NCBI RefSeq assembly: GCF_016107555.1
Contig: NZ_JABASU010000013.1
Location: forward strand, 19,063 to 83,062
DNA length: 64,000 bases
Origin: Psychrobacter celer
GTDB taxonomy: Bacteria > Pseudomonadota > Gammaproteobacteria > Pseudomonadales > Moraxellaceae
Direction of reading: 5' to 3'
Of this stretch, positions 8,993 to 17,720 are shown piece after piece (position 1 is the stretch's first letter; every line of letters begins with the position of its first letter). A program made the translations under genes and the position numbers. Under the pieces are notes generated by a model. It saw nothing but the letters and a program-made list of their open reading frames with translations, was not told where the DNA came from and did no database searches.

Positions 8993-9679
8993 CTACAACG
9001 AAGTCGGACGACGCTCTAGTACTTCATCGACCAGACCGTACTCTTTGGCTTCTTGCGCATCTAGCCAAAAGTCACGTTCGACGTCTTTTTCGATTTTTTC
9101 AAGCGGCTGGCCGGTGCGCTCAGCCAAAATGCGGTTTAGGCGATCACGGATTTTGAGGATTTCACGGGCATTAATCTCGATATCGGTCGCTTGACCTTGC
9201 GCGCCGCCTGATGGCTGGTGAATCATCACGCGTGCATTGGCAAGTGAGTAACGCTTGCCTTTTTGGCCTGCTGCCAATAGGAATGAACCCATGCTATACG
9301 CGCCGCCCATACAGATGGTCGATACTTCAGGCTGGATAAAGTTCATGGTATCAAAAATTGCCAAACCGGCACTGACTGAGCCGCCTGGTGAGTTGATGTA
9401 TAAATGAATGTCTTTGTCTGGGTTTTCTGCTTCCAAAAATAGCAACTGAGCAACGATAAGATTGGCCATGTGGTCTTCGACTTGACCGGTCAAAAAGATC
9501 ACACGCTCACGTAGCAAGCGCGAGAAAATATCAAACGAGCGCTCACCACGTGAAGACTGCTCGACCACCATGGGTACTAAGGCAGACTGCGGAGCGCTTT
9601 GGATGTTTTGTACGTCGTTGTGCGCACTCATCAACATATCAAAATACGGGTTGGCGGTGATGCGATCATAATCTGTCAT
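8993..9679 (-). CDS. clpP: ATP-dependent Clp protease proteolytic subunit ClpP
   Basis: A 228-residue serine protease of the S14 family. The N-terminus (after about 30 residues) has [20 protein letters not shown], typical of mature ClpP; the catalytic serine is in [11 protein letters not shown], the histidine in [17 protein letters not shown] and the aspartate in [12 protein letters not shown]. ClpP forms tetradecameric chambers that degrade substrates delivered by ClpX or ClpA. It is about 20 residues longer than the E. coli protein, mostly at the N-terminus, which may be a propeptide. The start codon has AGGAC about 8 bases upstream. It is followed by clpX, and tig lies upstream beyond a 477-base spacer, the usual tig-clpP-clpX order. 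Confidence 0.97.
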   Translation of the reverse strand: MTDYDRITANPYFDMLMSAHNDVQNIQSAPQSALVPMVVEQSSRGERSFDIFSRLLRERVIFLTGQVEDHMANLIVAQLLFLEAENPDKDIHLYINSPGGSVSAGLAIFDTMNFIQPEVSTICMGGAYSMGSFLLAAGQKGKRYSLANARVMIHQPSGGAQGQATDIEINAREILKIRDRLNRILAERTGQPLEKIEKDVERDFWLDAQEAKEYGLVDEVLERRPTSL

Positions 9680-9842
9680 AAAGATGTCCTATGTATAAGT
9701 CCATAAAATAAAGGGTTTGAGGGTAGCGAGTGGCTAAACTTTGCTGACGGCTTATCATTGTAAATACGGCCGTTTATACCTAGCACGAGCCAGATGCCAT
9801 AAAACTATCACTATAAAACCATCTAGGTGTCGCTAAAAAATA

Positions 9843-9888
9843 ATTGAGCTAATGGTAACTTTTTTATTGAGGCAATAGTAACTTTTTA
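9843..9888. repeat. Imperfect 23-bp tandem repeat
   Basis: Two adjacent copies of a 23-base unit (TTGAGCTAATGGTAACTTTT and TTGAGGCAATAGTAACTTTT as the comparable 20 bases) are visible, with about four differences. It lies upstream of clpP and could be a duplicated regulator site or a chance expansion. Confidence 0.6.
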
Positions 9889-10042
9889 ATGTGAAAATTG
9901 ATAAATGACTGTCTATTAATAAGGCGTGTGCAACCATTTATCAAGGGGTTGGTCGTAAACGATGATGAAAAACACTCAATAGAAAGTCAGTCAGTGTGGG
10001 CGTACGTGCCAGTACTCTATCCATCAATAACTATCTACCAAG

Positions 10043-10076
10043 AAAAATGCCCTAACACAATGGTTAGGGCATTTTT
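10043..10076 (-). terminator. Terminator after tig
   Basis: AAAAATGCCCTAAC and GTTAGGGCATTTTT form a perfect 14-bp stem with a 6-base loop. The A/T runs on both sides make it bidirectional; for tig on the minus strand it lies about 80 bases after the stop codon. Confidence 0.92.
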
Positions 10077-10156
10077 GTATTACCTTGGTCGTCGTTACCA
10101 ATGATCACCCGTGCTTAGCGATGATCGTAATGGTCTGGCTGGACGACTAAGCAAGA

Positions 10157-11494
10157 TTACATTGCTTGCTGCTGCTGAGCGGCGAGCAGGTCTTGGTAGC
10201 TGACTTCTTTGTCAGTTACTTTACCTTGGCTGATCAAATAGTCGACCACTTGGTCTTCTAGTACCACAGACTCGATGTTGGCGCGTTGCTCCTTGTCATT
10301 GGTATAGTACTCGATGACTTCGCTTGGGTCTTCGTAGTTTTCTGCCGCTTCTTTGATGAAGTTTTCGACACGCTCTTGATCCACTTCTAGACCTTTGGTA
10401 TCGATGACGCGAGCGACGATGATGCCAAGACGGGCAGCACGTAGCGCTTGCTCTTCAAACAGCTCATTTGGCAGCATGTCTTTGTCAAAGCTGTCAGCGC
10501 TAGCGCCGAACTGCTGAGAAAAACGCTGCATCATCATGTTGCGCTGACGCTCGATTTCTTGCTCTAGCATGGCGTTTGGTACGTCAAACTCGTTCTTTTC
10601 TAGCAATGCATCAAAAGTCGCTTGCTTGACTTGGCTACGCGCAGCGTTTTTGATTTCACGTTCCATGTTTTTGCGTACGTCTTCTTTTAGCTTCTCAACG
10701 CCGCCTTCGGTCACGCCAAATAGCTCTAGGAACTCGTCGTCGATTTCAGGTAGCTTGGCTCTTTCCACCAATTTTACATTGATTTTGAACTGTGCTTCTT
10801 TACCGGCTAGGTTTTCTGCTTGGTAATCTTCTGGGAAGGTCACATCAATGACTTTTTCTTCGCCAGCTTTCATGCCTTTGATACCCGCTTCAAAACCAGG
10901 AATCATCTGGTTGCTACCGATGACCAATTTGAAGTCTTCAGCTGAGCCGCCTTCAAATTTTTCGCCGTCGATAGAGCCTTCAAAGTCAAAGGTCACTTGG
11001 TTATCTTTGGCTGCTTTGCCTTTCTTTTCAACATACTCTTGACGCTGCTTTTGCAGGTTTTCGATCATGGTGTCGACGTCTTCGTCACTGACGGTTGCAG
11101 TGTGACGCTCAACTTCGATTTCATCGATACCTTGTACGTCGATTTCTGGGAAGATCTCAACAGTGGCTTGATACACCAAAAAGTCGTCTTCTAGTTTGAC
11201 GTCGTCGATGTTTGGCATGCCAACGGCGCGGATGTCTTCAGCTTTGATCGCTTCAAAGACCGTATCACGGATCACATCGTTGATCACTTCTTGCTGGATG
11301 CCCGCACCGTACTGTGAGCGGATGTGCGACATTGGCACTTTGCCTTTACGGAAACCGTCGATTTTGGCGGTTTTCGCCACTTGGCTGATGCGGCCTTCTA
11401 CTTTGTTTTGGATTTTTTCTACGGGGACTTTAACCGTCAGCTGAGTCTCTTTATTAGATAGCTTGTTGGTTGTGACTTGCAAATCTGTAGCCAT
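10157..11494 (-). CDS. tig: Trigger factor, ribosome-associated chaperone
   Basis: A 445-residue protein. The N-terminal ribosome-binding domain has the signature [17 protein letters not shown] near residue 45; an FKBP-type peptidyl-prolyl isomerase domain follows (about residues 150-245, with [17 protein letters not shown]); the C-terminal helical chaperone part ends in a Gln-rich tail. Trigger factor binds at the ribosome exit tunnel and shields nascent chains. An upstream in-frame start at 11545 would add 17 residues, but the ATG at 11494 has AAAGGTG about 7 bases before it and gives the N-terminus [13 protein letters not shown] expected for the family. A promoter about 270 bases upstream implies a long untranslated leader. 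Confidence 0.97.
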   Translation of the reverse strand: MATDLQVTTNKLSNKETQLTVKVPVEKIQNKVEGRISQVAKTAKIDGFRKGKVPMSHIRSQYGAGIQQEVINDVIRDTVFEAIKAEDIRAVGMPNIDDVKLEDDFLVYQATVEIFPEIDVQGIDEIEVERHTATVSDEDVDTMIENLQKQRQEYVEKKGKAAKDNQVTFDFEGSIDGEKFEGGSAEDFKLVIGSNQMIPGFEAGIKGMKAGEEKVIDVTFPEDYQAENLAGKEAQFKINVKLVERAKLPEIDDEFLELFGVTEGGVEKLKEDVRKNMEREIKNAARSQVKQATFDALLEKNEFDVPNAMLEQEIERQRNMMMQRFSQQFGASADSFDKDMLPNELFEEQALRAARLGIIVARVIDTKGLEVDQERVENFIKEAAENYEDPSEVIEYYTNDKEQRANIESVVLEDQVVDYLISQGKVTDKEVSYQDLLAAQQQQAM

Positions 11495-11761
11495 GTTAAT
11501 TACACCTTTAGGGTTAAATAATAATGATAGACAATCGCACGTCAAAATACGGGCGTGTGCTGCTGATTGCCGTTGGAATAAATAGGGGATAGTGATAGCG
11601 CGCAGTCGCTCAGCTGGCCTTTAAGCAATCGCCTCAGGCGTCCCTATAACCTAACTGCGCCACGGCTATAAGGCCAAGCGCTGTCAGGCAGCGTTTGAGT
11701 ACACGCTATCAAATATCAATAATAAACCGTTTATGCCGCGCATAATAACGCTTTTTGCTGA

Positions 11762-11791
11762 ATTATACAGGCAAATAACGGCCTTCAACAA
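11762..11791 (-). promoter_or_regulatory. Likely sigma-70 promoter of tig
   Basis: On the minus strand TTGTTG and TATAAT are 18 bases apart, a good match to sigma-70 consensus. Transcription would start near 11755, leaving a leader of about 260 bases before the tig ATG. Confidence 0.55.
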
Positions 11792-11843
11792 AATTTTAAA
11801 AGTAGAACAGTATAATCTATCTGTTTATTAAAGTAAAAATTAT

Positions 11844-11866
11844 CTGTTTGCCTATTGTTTGCCTAT
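11844..11866. repeat. Duplicated TGTTTGCCTAY motif, copy 1
   Basis: CTGTTTGCCTAT followed directly by TGTTTGCCTAT. The same 23-base sequence, with one difference, is at 38922-38944 next to the nadM stop codon. Function unknown. Confidence 0.7.
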
Positions 11867-11941
11867 AAAGCGTTCTTTATTTACCTTATGTTTGATGACA
11901 TGCATCATTAGCGCTAACGCTGTTTTAGAGCGCGTCAACTG

Positions 11942-12613
11942 TCATAGCGGTAGCTGCGCCAATAACTGCCGAATGGCTTGGCCGCGGTGACTGATGCTGT
12001 TTTTGTCAGCGGCGCTAAGGCTGGCGGCCGTCGTTTGTAGCTTGGGCAGCCAAAACAGGGGGTCGTAACCAAAACCACCATCGCCATGTGGCGCGTCTAA
12101 TATCTCGCCTTGCCATAAGCCTTGTGCGATAATCGGCAGCGGGTCGTCGGCATGGCGTACCATCGCCAGCACACAAACAAACATGCCTTTGATAGGCGTA
12201 TCTGGCGAGGCGGCGCGAATAGGCTGCAAATCAGCGATGAGCTTGGCGTTGTTTTTAGCATCATGACCATGCTCGCCGGCGTAGCGCGCCGAATAGATGC
12301 CAGGCGCGTTGCCCAATACGGGCACGCATAACCCTGAGTCATCTGCAATGGCAGGCAGGTTGCTGGCTCGGCTGGCATGCCGCGCCTTGATGATGGCGTT
12401 TTCTACAAAGCTGAGCCCATCCTCGATGGCATCATCGATATCAAGCTGGCCTTGCGGGACGATCGTCACATCCAAATCTGCCGCCGCAAATAGACGTTTA
12501 AACTCAGCAAGCTTGCCTTTGTTATTACTGGCGAGTACCCACTGGCTGGCAGCGATTGCCTCATTTGGCGATGGTACAGGGTGACCAGATAGTTGGCCTG
12601 TGGTAGTGCTCAT
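11942..12613 (-). CDS. rdgB: RdgB/HAM1 family dITP/XTP pyrophosphatase
   Basis: A 223-residue non-canonical purine NTP pyrophosphatase that removes dITP and XTP from the nucleotide pool. Family motifs are clear: LASNNKGKLAEFKRLF near residue 27, ADDSGLCVPVLGNAPGIYSARYAG split around residue 90 (active-site aspartates in ADDSGL), GFGYDPLFWLP near residue 180 and KNSISHRGQAIRQL at the C-terminus. It has about 20 extra polar residues at the N-terminus compared with E. coli RdgB (197 residues), so translation may begin at a later codon, though no better start is evident. It stands alone between tig and the divergent sodB promoter region. Confidence 0.95.
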   Translation of the reverse strand: MSTTTGQLSGHPVPSPNEAIAASQWVLASNNKGKLAEFKRLFAAADLDVTIVPQGQLDIDDAIEDGLSFVENAIIKARHASRASNLPAIADDSGLCVPVLGNAPGIYSARYAGEHGHDAKNNAKLIADLQPIRAASPDTPIKGMFVCVLAMVRHADDPLPIIAQGLWQGEILDAPHGDGGFGYDPLFWLPKLQTTAASLSAADKNSISHRGQAIRQLLAQLPL

Positions 12614-13117
12614 AAAATCATTCCATCAAGTCGAGGGACAAAAAAGACGTTACCAGTAAATGGGTTAGGCTAAATAGAGTAGGCATGCATAATGGCTCGC
12701 ATCCGCCCATTTATTATACCGGTTAAGCTCAAACAACCAGATAGCATGGCTCGATAAATAACCAATTGCTATACAGGTTGTATCGTCCATAACATTTAGT
12801 AACTGATATTGCCGCGTACTGTTGCTATAATAGGTGCCAAGATTCAGTGAATGATATCTTATAGCTTGTGAATATTAAGTTAATAAACGCTCGCGAAGTC
12901 AAACACTTGGCTTTCGGGCAAAAAATAACACTAATGTTACTTTTGGATTCATGACAATACGTGGTATTGTGAGTAAAAATATCATGTATAAACGACAAAA
13001 GTATTAAGCGATAAAATTCATCTCAAACAATAAACTCAGCCAATTTAGCTCGGTATGTTGCTTGCCTCTGTGGGGCAGGTGAGATAAGAGCGGCAAATAA
13101 GCAAGGATAAAATAATT
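12614..13117. other. Intergenic region between rdgB and sodB
   Basis: A 504-base spacer between divergent genes. An extended -10 element at 12823-12831 points towards sodB. The last 100 bases before sodB contain complementary stretches (GCTTGCCTC with GGGGCAGG and AAGCAAGG) that could pair near the ribosome binding site. No gene is seen. Confidence 0.5.
12823..12831 (+). promoter_or_regulatory. Extended -10 element upstream of sodB
   Basis: TGCTATAAT is a perfect extended -10 sequence, 287 bases before the sodB start codon. No convincing -35. If used, sodB would have a leader of roughly 280 bases; a nearer promoter cannot be excluded. Confidence 0.35.
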
Positions 13118-13747
13118 ATGTCAAACATTACTCTACCAGATCTACCTTATGCAAAAGACGCGCTAGAGCCACATATCAGTGCCGAAACGCTAGAATACCA
13201 TCATGACAAGCACCATGCGGCGTATGTCAATAAACTAAATGACTTGCTACCAGGCTCTGGTTTAGAAGACAAGACATTGCCAGAGATCATCGAAGCCACG
13301 GCAAAAGATGACAGCAAGCAAACCATGTTTAATCAAGCCGCGCAAGTATGGAACCACACGTTTTACTGGAACTGCATGACCCCAGAAAACGGCGGCGGCG
13401 AACCGACTGGTGATCTCAAAGCAAAAATCGAAGAAGATTTTGGTAGCTATGACAAGTTCCGCGAAGAGTTTAAAAACGCAGCAACTTCACAGTTTGGTTC
13501 TGGTTGGGCTTGGCTTGTCGCTGATAAAGTCGGCGGTAAACTATCAATCGCGAAGACTGGTAACGCTGACAACCCATTGGCCCATGGTCAAGTCGCGGTA
13601 TTGACTTGTGACGTATGGGAGCACGCTTACTACATCGATTATCGTAACCGTCGTCCTGACTATGTTGACACCTTCCTAGATAAGCTAGTGAACTGGGACT
13701 ACGCAAACGCGAAATATAAAGGTCAAGATGCTGGTGTTGAAGAGTAA
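13118..13747 (+). CDS. sodB: Superoxide dismutase, iron type
   Basis: A 209-residue Fe/Mn superoxide dismutase. Metal ligands are visible as histidines in EYHHDKHHAAYV and QVWNHTFYWNC and as the C-terminal signature DVWEHAYYIDY containing Asp and His. The tryptophan-rich QFGSGWAWLV and the AAQVWNHTFYW stretch favour the iron form over manganese. It converts superoxide to hydrogen peroxide and oxygen in the cytoplasm. No signal peptide is present. The start has AAGGATA about 9 bases upstream, and a strong terminator follows 25 bases after the stop, so it is a single-gene unit. Metal preference is a family-based inference. Confidence 0.96.
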   Translation: MSNITLPDLPYAKDALEPHISAETLEYHHDKHHAAYVNKLNDLLPGSGLEDKTLPEIIEATAKDDSKQTMFNQAAQVWNHTFYWNCMTPENGGGEPTGDLKAKIEEDFGSYDKFREEFKNAATSQFGSGWAWLVADKVGGKLSIAKTGNADNPLAHGQVAVLTCDVWEHAYYIDYRNRRPDYVDTFLDKLVNWDYANAKYKGQDAGVEE

Positions 13748-13772
13748 TCTTTAAGACTTAAGGTTTTGATAT

Positions 13773-13806
13773 AAAAAAAGAGCGCCGTTTGGTGCTCTTT
13801 TTTTTG
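13773..13806 (+). terminator. Terminator after sodB
   Basis: AAAAAAAGAGCGCC and GGTGCTCTTTTTTTT pair with a GTTT loop, including one G-T pair, and end in a run of eight T residues. Confidence 0.9.
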
Positions 13807-13957
13807 TGGGCGAGATAAAATTGCGGTTATTTTTAGAACACTTTATCGATGCATTACAGAAAGTAAGTGATCGCCAGCGAACCTTTATCAGAAAAAAAAT
13901 GTTCAGCAGCGCTATAATGATTTTCAATAAAAAATGGAATTAACACGGAGGGAGCTC

Positions 13958-14362
13958 GTGAACAAAGCGCGCATTGCTGTACTTGCCATATTGGCACTCT
14001 CGGTCATCAATTTGTGCTTTGTGATATTTAGCAACTTGGTCGGGATGCGGGCGCTGACTGACTACTCACCGATGGTGATGACGCTATTTAATGTGTCTTT
14101 GATTACCCTTGGGCTGCTCAGTGTGTGGCAGCTGTTCACGGGGATTGACGGTCATGCGATGCGTGGCAAGATACTGCTGTTGCTCGCGGTGGAGTTTTTT
14201 GCGGTTTATGCGGCGGACATTGCCAATATCTTCCCGCGCTCGGCAGAGCCGATGGGGCAAACGCTGTTTATGCTAGAGGTATTTGGCGCGGCGCTCGCGG
14301 TATTGTTGTTTGTCAGTGCGGGTTGGTATATGAAAGCGGTTTCTGTGCCTGAATCTATGTGA
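13958..14362 (+). CDS. Small four-helix membrane protein of unknown function
   Basis: A 134-residue protein with four predicted membrane segments (about residues 6-27, 37-58, 66-86 and 96-120), short loops and no catalytic motif. I do not recognise a family. The GTG at 13958 is preferred over the in-frame ATG at 13934 because GGAGG of the sequence ACGGAGGGAG lies at the right distance before the GTG, and would be inside the gene otherwise. It stands between two terminators and so is a single-gene unit. Composition is like that of the neighbours. Inner-membrane location is inferred from hydrophobicity only. Confidence 0.7.
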   Translation: MNKARIAVLAILALSVINLCFVIFSNLVGMRALTDYSPMVMTLFNVSLITLGLLSVWQLFTGIDGHAMRGKILLLLAVEFFAVYAADIANIFPRSAEPMGQTLFMLEVFGAALAVLLFVSAGWYMKAVSVPESM

Positions 14363-14380
14363 TGGGCGTGGGGTAATGTG

Positions 14381-14411
14381 AAAAAAGGACACGGTGGGTG
14401 TCCTTTTTTTT
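14381..14411 (+). terminator. Terminator between the small membrane protein and the PIN gene
   Basis: AAAAAAGGACAC and GTGTCCTTTTTTT form a stem with a 5-base loop. Flanking A and T runs suggest it can serve both convergent genes. Confidence 0.88.
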
Positions 14412-14425
14412 ATTATTAAATAGCT

Positions 14426-15553
14426 TTATTCATCATATCCGTAATCAGGTTCTAAAGTTCCAAAGTCAATTGATGTTATAGGGTCTACAACTTCTACATC
14501 TTCAATATCCACATCTGATAAATCACCATTTAGGTCGCCACATATAGTGACTAATATGGCAGATTTAAACTGCTCTTCAGCAGTAGTTACAATCCCACCT
14601 AGTCCAACATAATCACGATCTATTGAGTCATAGTGAGAAAGAGAAAATTCTCCTTCTACTTCAACTGAGATAATAGCATTCATTTCCAAAACAACGTAAT
14701 CCTCTGCGTGATCTACTATTTTGAAATCATGATTGGCTAACTCAAAATCACTTAACCAACCATGGCAGCCATCTGGCTCCCAGTAGTGAAAAGAGTCTGC
14801 TTCTTGGTCTGGTGTGAAGCCATCAAATTCCATCTCTAAGCTACTACGAATTCTCTGTAAAAAATCAGCTGCATCAATACTATTTTCTTGTTCTAATTGA
14901 GAGGTAAGTAAAGACAAGAAGGTAAAAGCTATTTCTTTATTGAACTTGCTTAGTGCATCTGCGAAATATTCAATGTAATCGATATTATCTGACATTTCAC
15001 AATAGTTCTTCCAGTCGCTATCCTTAGCAACAGCTAAGACTTGAATATCATTTTTTCTTGCCCATGATTCTGTCGCTAAAAGTACAATAGCATCAGGAAA
15101 TTCATTTTTCTTTTTGCCTGTCGCCGCGAAAGGTGCTTTATTTTGAAAATATTGCTCTAAAAGTTCAGATACTGATACATGTTCTCCGCAATTAAGAACT
15201 AAAGCTCCTGAATTGACTATGAATTTATCAATACGACTTGCAGCCAGTTCTTCAATTTCATTACCATCAGTCAAAATTGATTTTGCATCGTTGAGTTCGC
15301 TACCCTCAAAAAATAGATGATCTCCAGCATCATTTAGTGCTTTTTCTAAAGACTCTCGAGAACTTTTAACCTTACTTTGTAAGTGACTTGTTACCTCAGC
15401 CCTTATGACATCAGGAAATAGGTAGTGTATATTGCTTTTCTGAAATTGGCTTAACTTTCCTAGTAAGCCTTTTTCTAATCTTAAACCATACTGATCGAAA
15501 ATGGATGTATCTACGAGGATTGCACCATATTCTTTATTTTCATCGGAATTCAT
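14426..15553 (-). CDS. PIN-domain nuclease-like protein, AT-rich and probably acquired
   Basis: A 375-residue protein. Residues 10-190 look like a PIN domain (PIN_8/DUF4935 type): the acidic residues expected in the active site are Asp15 in ILVDTSIFD, Glu53 in IRAEVTSHL, Asp154 in NEFPDAIVLL and Asp178/Asp180 in AKDSDW, so the nuclease site appears complete. The C-terminal 180 residues are acidic, probably beta-rich, and I do not recognise them. PIN domains usually cleave RNA with divalent metal. The gene is clearly more AT-rich than its neighbours and uses AT-ending codons, pointing to horizontal transfer. No antitoxin-like gene is adjacent: the flanks are a terminator and an unrelated membrane hydrolase. 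It may be a stand-alone stress or defence nuclease, but this is inference. Confidence 0.75.
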   Translation of the reverse strand: MNSDENKEYGAILVDTSIFDQYGLRLEKGLLGKLSQFQKSNIHYLFPDVIRAEVTSHLQSKVKSSRESLEKALNDAGDHLFFEGSELNDAKSILTDGNEIEELAASRIDKFIVNSGALVLNCGEHVSVSELLEQYFQNKAPFAATGKKKNEFPDAIVLLATESWARKNDIQVLAVAKDSDWKNYCEMSDNIDYIEYFADALSKFNKEIAFTFLSLLTSQLEQENSIDAADFLQRIRSSLEMEFDGFTPDQEADSFHYWEPDGCHGWLSDFELANHDFKIVDHAEDYVVLEMNAIISVEVEGEFSLSHYDSIDRDYVGLGGIVTTAEEQFKSAILVTICGDLNGDLSDVDIEDVEVVDPITSIDFGTLEPDYGYDE

Positions 15554-15669
15554 TTTCCATCCTTAGATTTTTTTAATGCATTGCTTTTTATAACATAGAA
15601 GTAATATGACAATTGTCTACACCAACCTTACTCCAAAACCCCAACCCCTGTCATCACCAATCACCAACT

Positions 15670-16830
15670 TTATTCAACTATTTCCCAAACCTCACGCCCA
15701 TCCACCATTTTTTCATCAAACACCCGTTTAAACCCTTGCTGAATCAGCTCAAAACGTGACGGTGTAGGTTCATTATCTACCTTGATAACAGGGGCGTCTA
15801 TCGGGGTGATGGCTTGCCACTGCGCATTGTCATTGGTTTTATCCGCCAATACAAAACTAAAGAACGCCGTGTCACCTGCCATCATACGCAAATCATCAAC
15901 GACCAGCTGTTCGGCTGCATCGCCAGTAGTAGAAGTGGCGGGTAGCATTTGGACGCGATACCCTGTCCAATCACCAGAGAACCAGTCAAGACGCTGGGCA
16001 TAGGGTCGGCTTTGCGCTGGCAGGTTTGCGCGTAGCGTCTGCGCGTTGTCATACTGCGTCAAGTAGCGATATTCAGGCAAGCGGCTATCTAAGGCACTAC
16101 CGCGTATCTCAATCAGTCTATGCTCATTATCTTCGGCAACGGTACGCCACATGAGTATCGTCGGCAGGACGGGCATGGTTTTTAGTCGTATGGTGTCAAT
16201 GCCAGCCGCTGCCAAAGTTTGCTCCGCTTGGGATTGGGCGTCGTACTTCAGTCCTAAGCCCAATAATAAATAACTACTGCTGATTAGCAGCAGTATCCAA
16301 ACCGCAAGGCGTTGACAGTTGATCAGCAGTCCTGTTTTGAATACCGCAAGTTTGCCCCCTTTTATGATGCCCACGATTACCGCTATCAGTAACGGTAAGG
16401 TATAGAGGGGATCAATAATAAAGATGGAAGCAATACTGATGGGGGGCATCTGCAACGGGTCATGTAGCGGCCAAAATAGCTGCGTGCCGTAGACCGTAAA
16501 GCTGTCCAAGATAGGATGGGTGGTCAACACCAACGTCATGGCGAGTGCTAAGCGCCGCGTTGAATAAGGCAACGGCATATCGCGCCAGTGATGATAGCGA
16601 CTGATTAGCCAAGCGCCGATGAAACCTACTGCGGTCAGGACAAATAAAGAATGACTAAAGCTGCGATGGTAGGTCATGTCGCTGATGGGGTCGGGGTAGC
16701 TAATCAGTACATCCAAGTCAGGCAACGTGCCCAGTATCGCCCCATATAGGTAGGCTTTGCGACTCTGATATTTGCCAAGTAATGCCCCTTGGACGCTCGC
16801 ACCTAAGACGATTTGACTGAGTGAATCCAT
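15670..16830 (-). CDS. YdjM-like metal-dependent inner-membrane hydrolase
   Basis: A 386-residue protein. The N-terminus MDSLSQIVLGASVQGALLG and the motif GTLPDLDVL followed by YHRSFSHSLFVL (about residues 35-65) are characteristic of the YdjM/LexA-regulated family PF04307, with His and Asp residues that probably bind a metal. About five hydrophobic segments occupy residues 5-200 (with a conserved THPILDSFTVYGTQLF), followed by a soluble C-terminal part of about 180 residues. The biochemical activity of the family is poorly defined. The start has AAGAGCG a few bases upstream. It lies just downstream of the DUF72 gene on the same strand (31-base gap), so the two may be cotranscribed. Confidence 0.82.
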   Translation of the reverse strand: MDSLSQIVLGASVQGALLGKYQSRKAYLYGAILGTLPDLDVLISYPDPISDMTYHRSFSHSLFVLTAVGFIGAWLISRYHHWRDMPLPYSTRRLALAMTLVLTTHPILDSFTVYGTQLFWPLHDPLQMPPISIASIFIIDPLYTLPLLIAVIVGIIKGGKLAVFKTGLLINCQRLAVWILLLISSSYLLLGLGLKYDAQSQAEQTLAAAGIDTIRLKTMPVLPTILMWRTVAEDNEHRLIEIRGSALDSRLPEYRYLTQYDNAQTLRANLPAQSRPYAQRLDWFSGDWTGYRVQMLPATSTTGDAAEQLVVDDLRMMAGDTAFFSFVLADKTNDNAQWQAITPIDAPVIKVDNEPTPSRFELIQQGFKRVFDEKMVDGREVWEIVE

Positions 16831-16861
16831 AGCGCTCTTATTAAATTAGGGGTTTAGATAA

Positions 16862-17680
16862 TTACAATACGTCAAAGTTATGCGCTATTAGCGCCTCTCG
16901 CAACATCGCAATATTATAATAAGCATGAGCATTGACGGTGTTTTGAAAAAAGATATAGAGCGTGTCAAAGTGCTGACGCTGATTGGCAATCGCTTGCGCC
17001 CAGTCCTGCATCTCCGCCTTGCTATAGCGATAATCATGACGATCGGCGGCGCTCATCGCGTCCCACCAGTTCAGATTGTTGCCATGCATACGCAGATAGC
17101 CGGTGCGCTCGGTGAATATCAATCGTGATGGTGGTAGACCGCTGACTTTAGGATAGTCAACGCTGCACCAAATGAGACCTTGCTGTTTAAAGCTATCGAC
17201 CACTTGCGGGGTGTGCCATGCGTTATGACGAAACTCGACTGCTAGCGGATAATCGCCAAACCAGCTGACCAGATTGGCCAGATATAGCCGATGCTCACGA
17301 GTACGATCAAAGCCATGGGGGAATTGCAATAGTAAAGGTGCGAGCGCATCGGCTTCGATGAGTGGGGATAGGGCGTTTAAAAATGCTTGTGCATGCTCGC
17401 TTGTGCCTTTGCGCGCATGGCTAAAGTCTTGATGCAGCTTTACCGCAAACTTCAACTCGCTATCGGCTTGTACATAGGTCTTATCGATCATACCAGCAAA
17501 GGCTTTTTGGCCGATGGGCGCGTAAAAGGTGCTATTGATCTCGACCGCGCCGTATTGACGAGCGTATTCGCGCAAAAAGTCTGTCTTTTTGGTGCCGGCT
17601 GGGTACAGCGTACCAAGCAAGTCGGTATCGCTATAGCCGCCGGTGCCAAGGTAGATACGCGGTGTCGGGGTACCGTCCAT
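16862..17680 (-). CDS. DUF72 domain protein, YecE-like
   Basis: A 272-residue protein of the DUF72 family, a TIM-barrel fold. Recognisable features are IYLGTGGYSDTDLLGTLYP at the N-terminus, YGAVEINSTFY near residue 50, FPHGFDRTREH and PLAVEFRHNAWHT in the middle and GYLRMHGNN near residue 200. The function of the family is not established. The ATG at 17680 is preferred over a GTG at 17689 because AAGGGTGG sits about 6 bases before it. It lies 40 bases downstream of ispA and 31 bases upstream of the YdjM-like gene on the same strand, suggesting an ispA-DUF72-ydjM-like transcript. Confidence 0.88.
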   Translation of the reverse strand: MDGTPTPRIYLGTGGYSDTDLLGTLYPAGTKKTDFLREYARQYGAVEINSTFYAPIGQKAFAGMIDKTYVQADSELKFAVKLHQDFSHARKGTSEHAQAFLNALSPLIEADALAPLLLQFPHGFDRTREHRLYLANLVSWFGDYPLAVEFRHNAWHTPQVVDSFKQQGLIWCSVDYPKVSGLPPSRLIFTERTGYLRMHGNNLNWWDAMSAADRHDYRYSKAEMQDWAQAIANQRQHFDTLYIFFQNTVNAHAYYNIAMLREALIAHNFDVL

Positions 17681-17720
17681 GTTGACCACCCTTTATCGTT
17701 TTTAATGTTTATTGCTCAGC

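Larger units (their letters stand above)
9680..10156. other. Intergenic region between clpP and tig
   Basis: This 477-base spacer should hold the clpP promoter on the minus strand. It contains an imperfect 23-bp tandem repeat (9843-9888) and the tig terminator (10043-10076). The plus-strand frame at 9898-10104 reads through the terminator hairpin and shows no protein features, so I do not call it a gene. Confidence 0.6.
11495..11941. other. Intergenic region and leader upstream of tig
   Basis: This 447-base spacer separates tig from the end of rdgB. Bases 11495-11755 would be the untranslated leader if the promoter at 11762-11791 is used. Its left half is GC-rich with several short inverted repeats; the right half is AT-rich and holds the duplicated TGTTTGCCTAT motif at 11844-11866. 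Confidence 0.55.

Noticed and set aside
9898..10104. 68-codon plus-strand frame between clpP and tig
   Set aside because: It runs through the tig terminator hairpin, has no Shine-Dalgarno sequence and no recognisable protein pattern.
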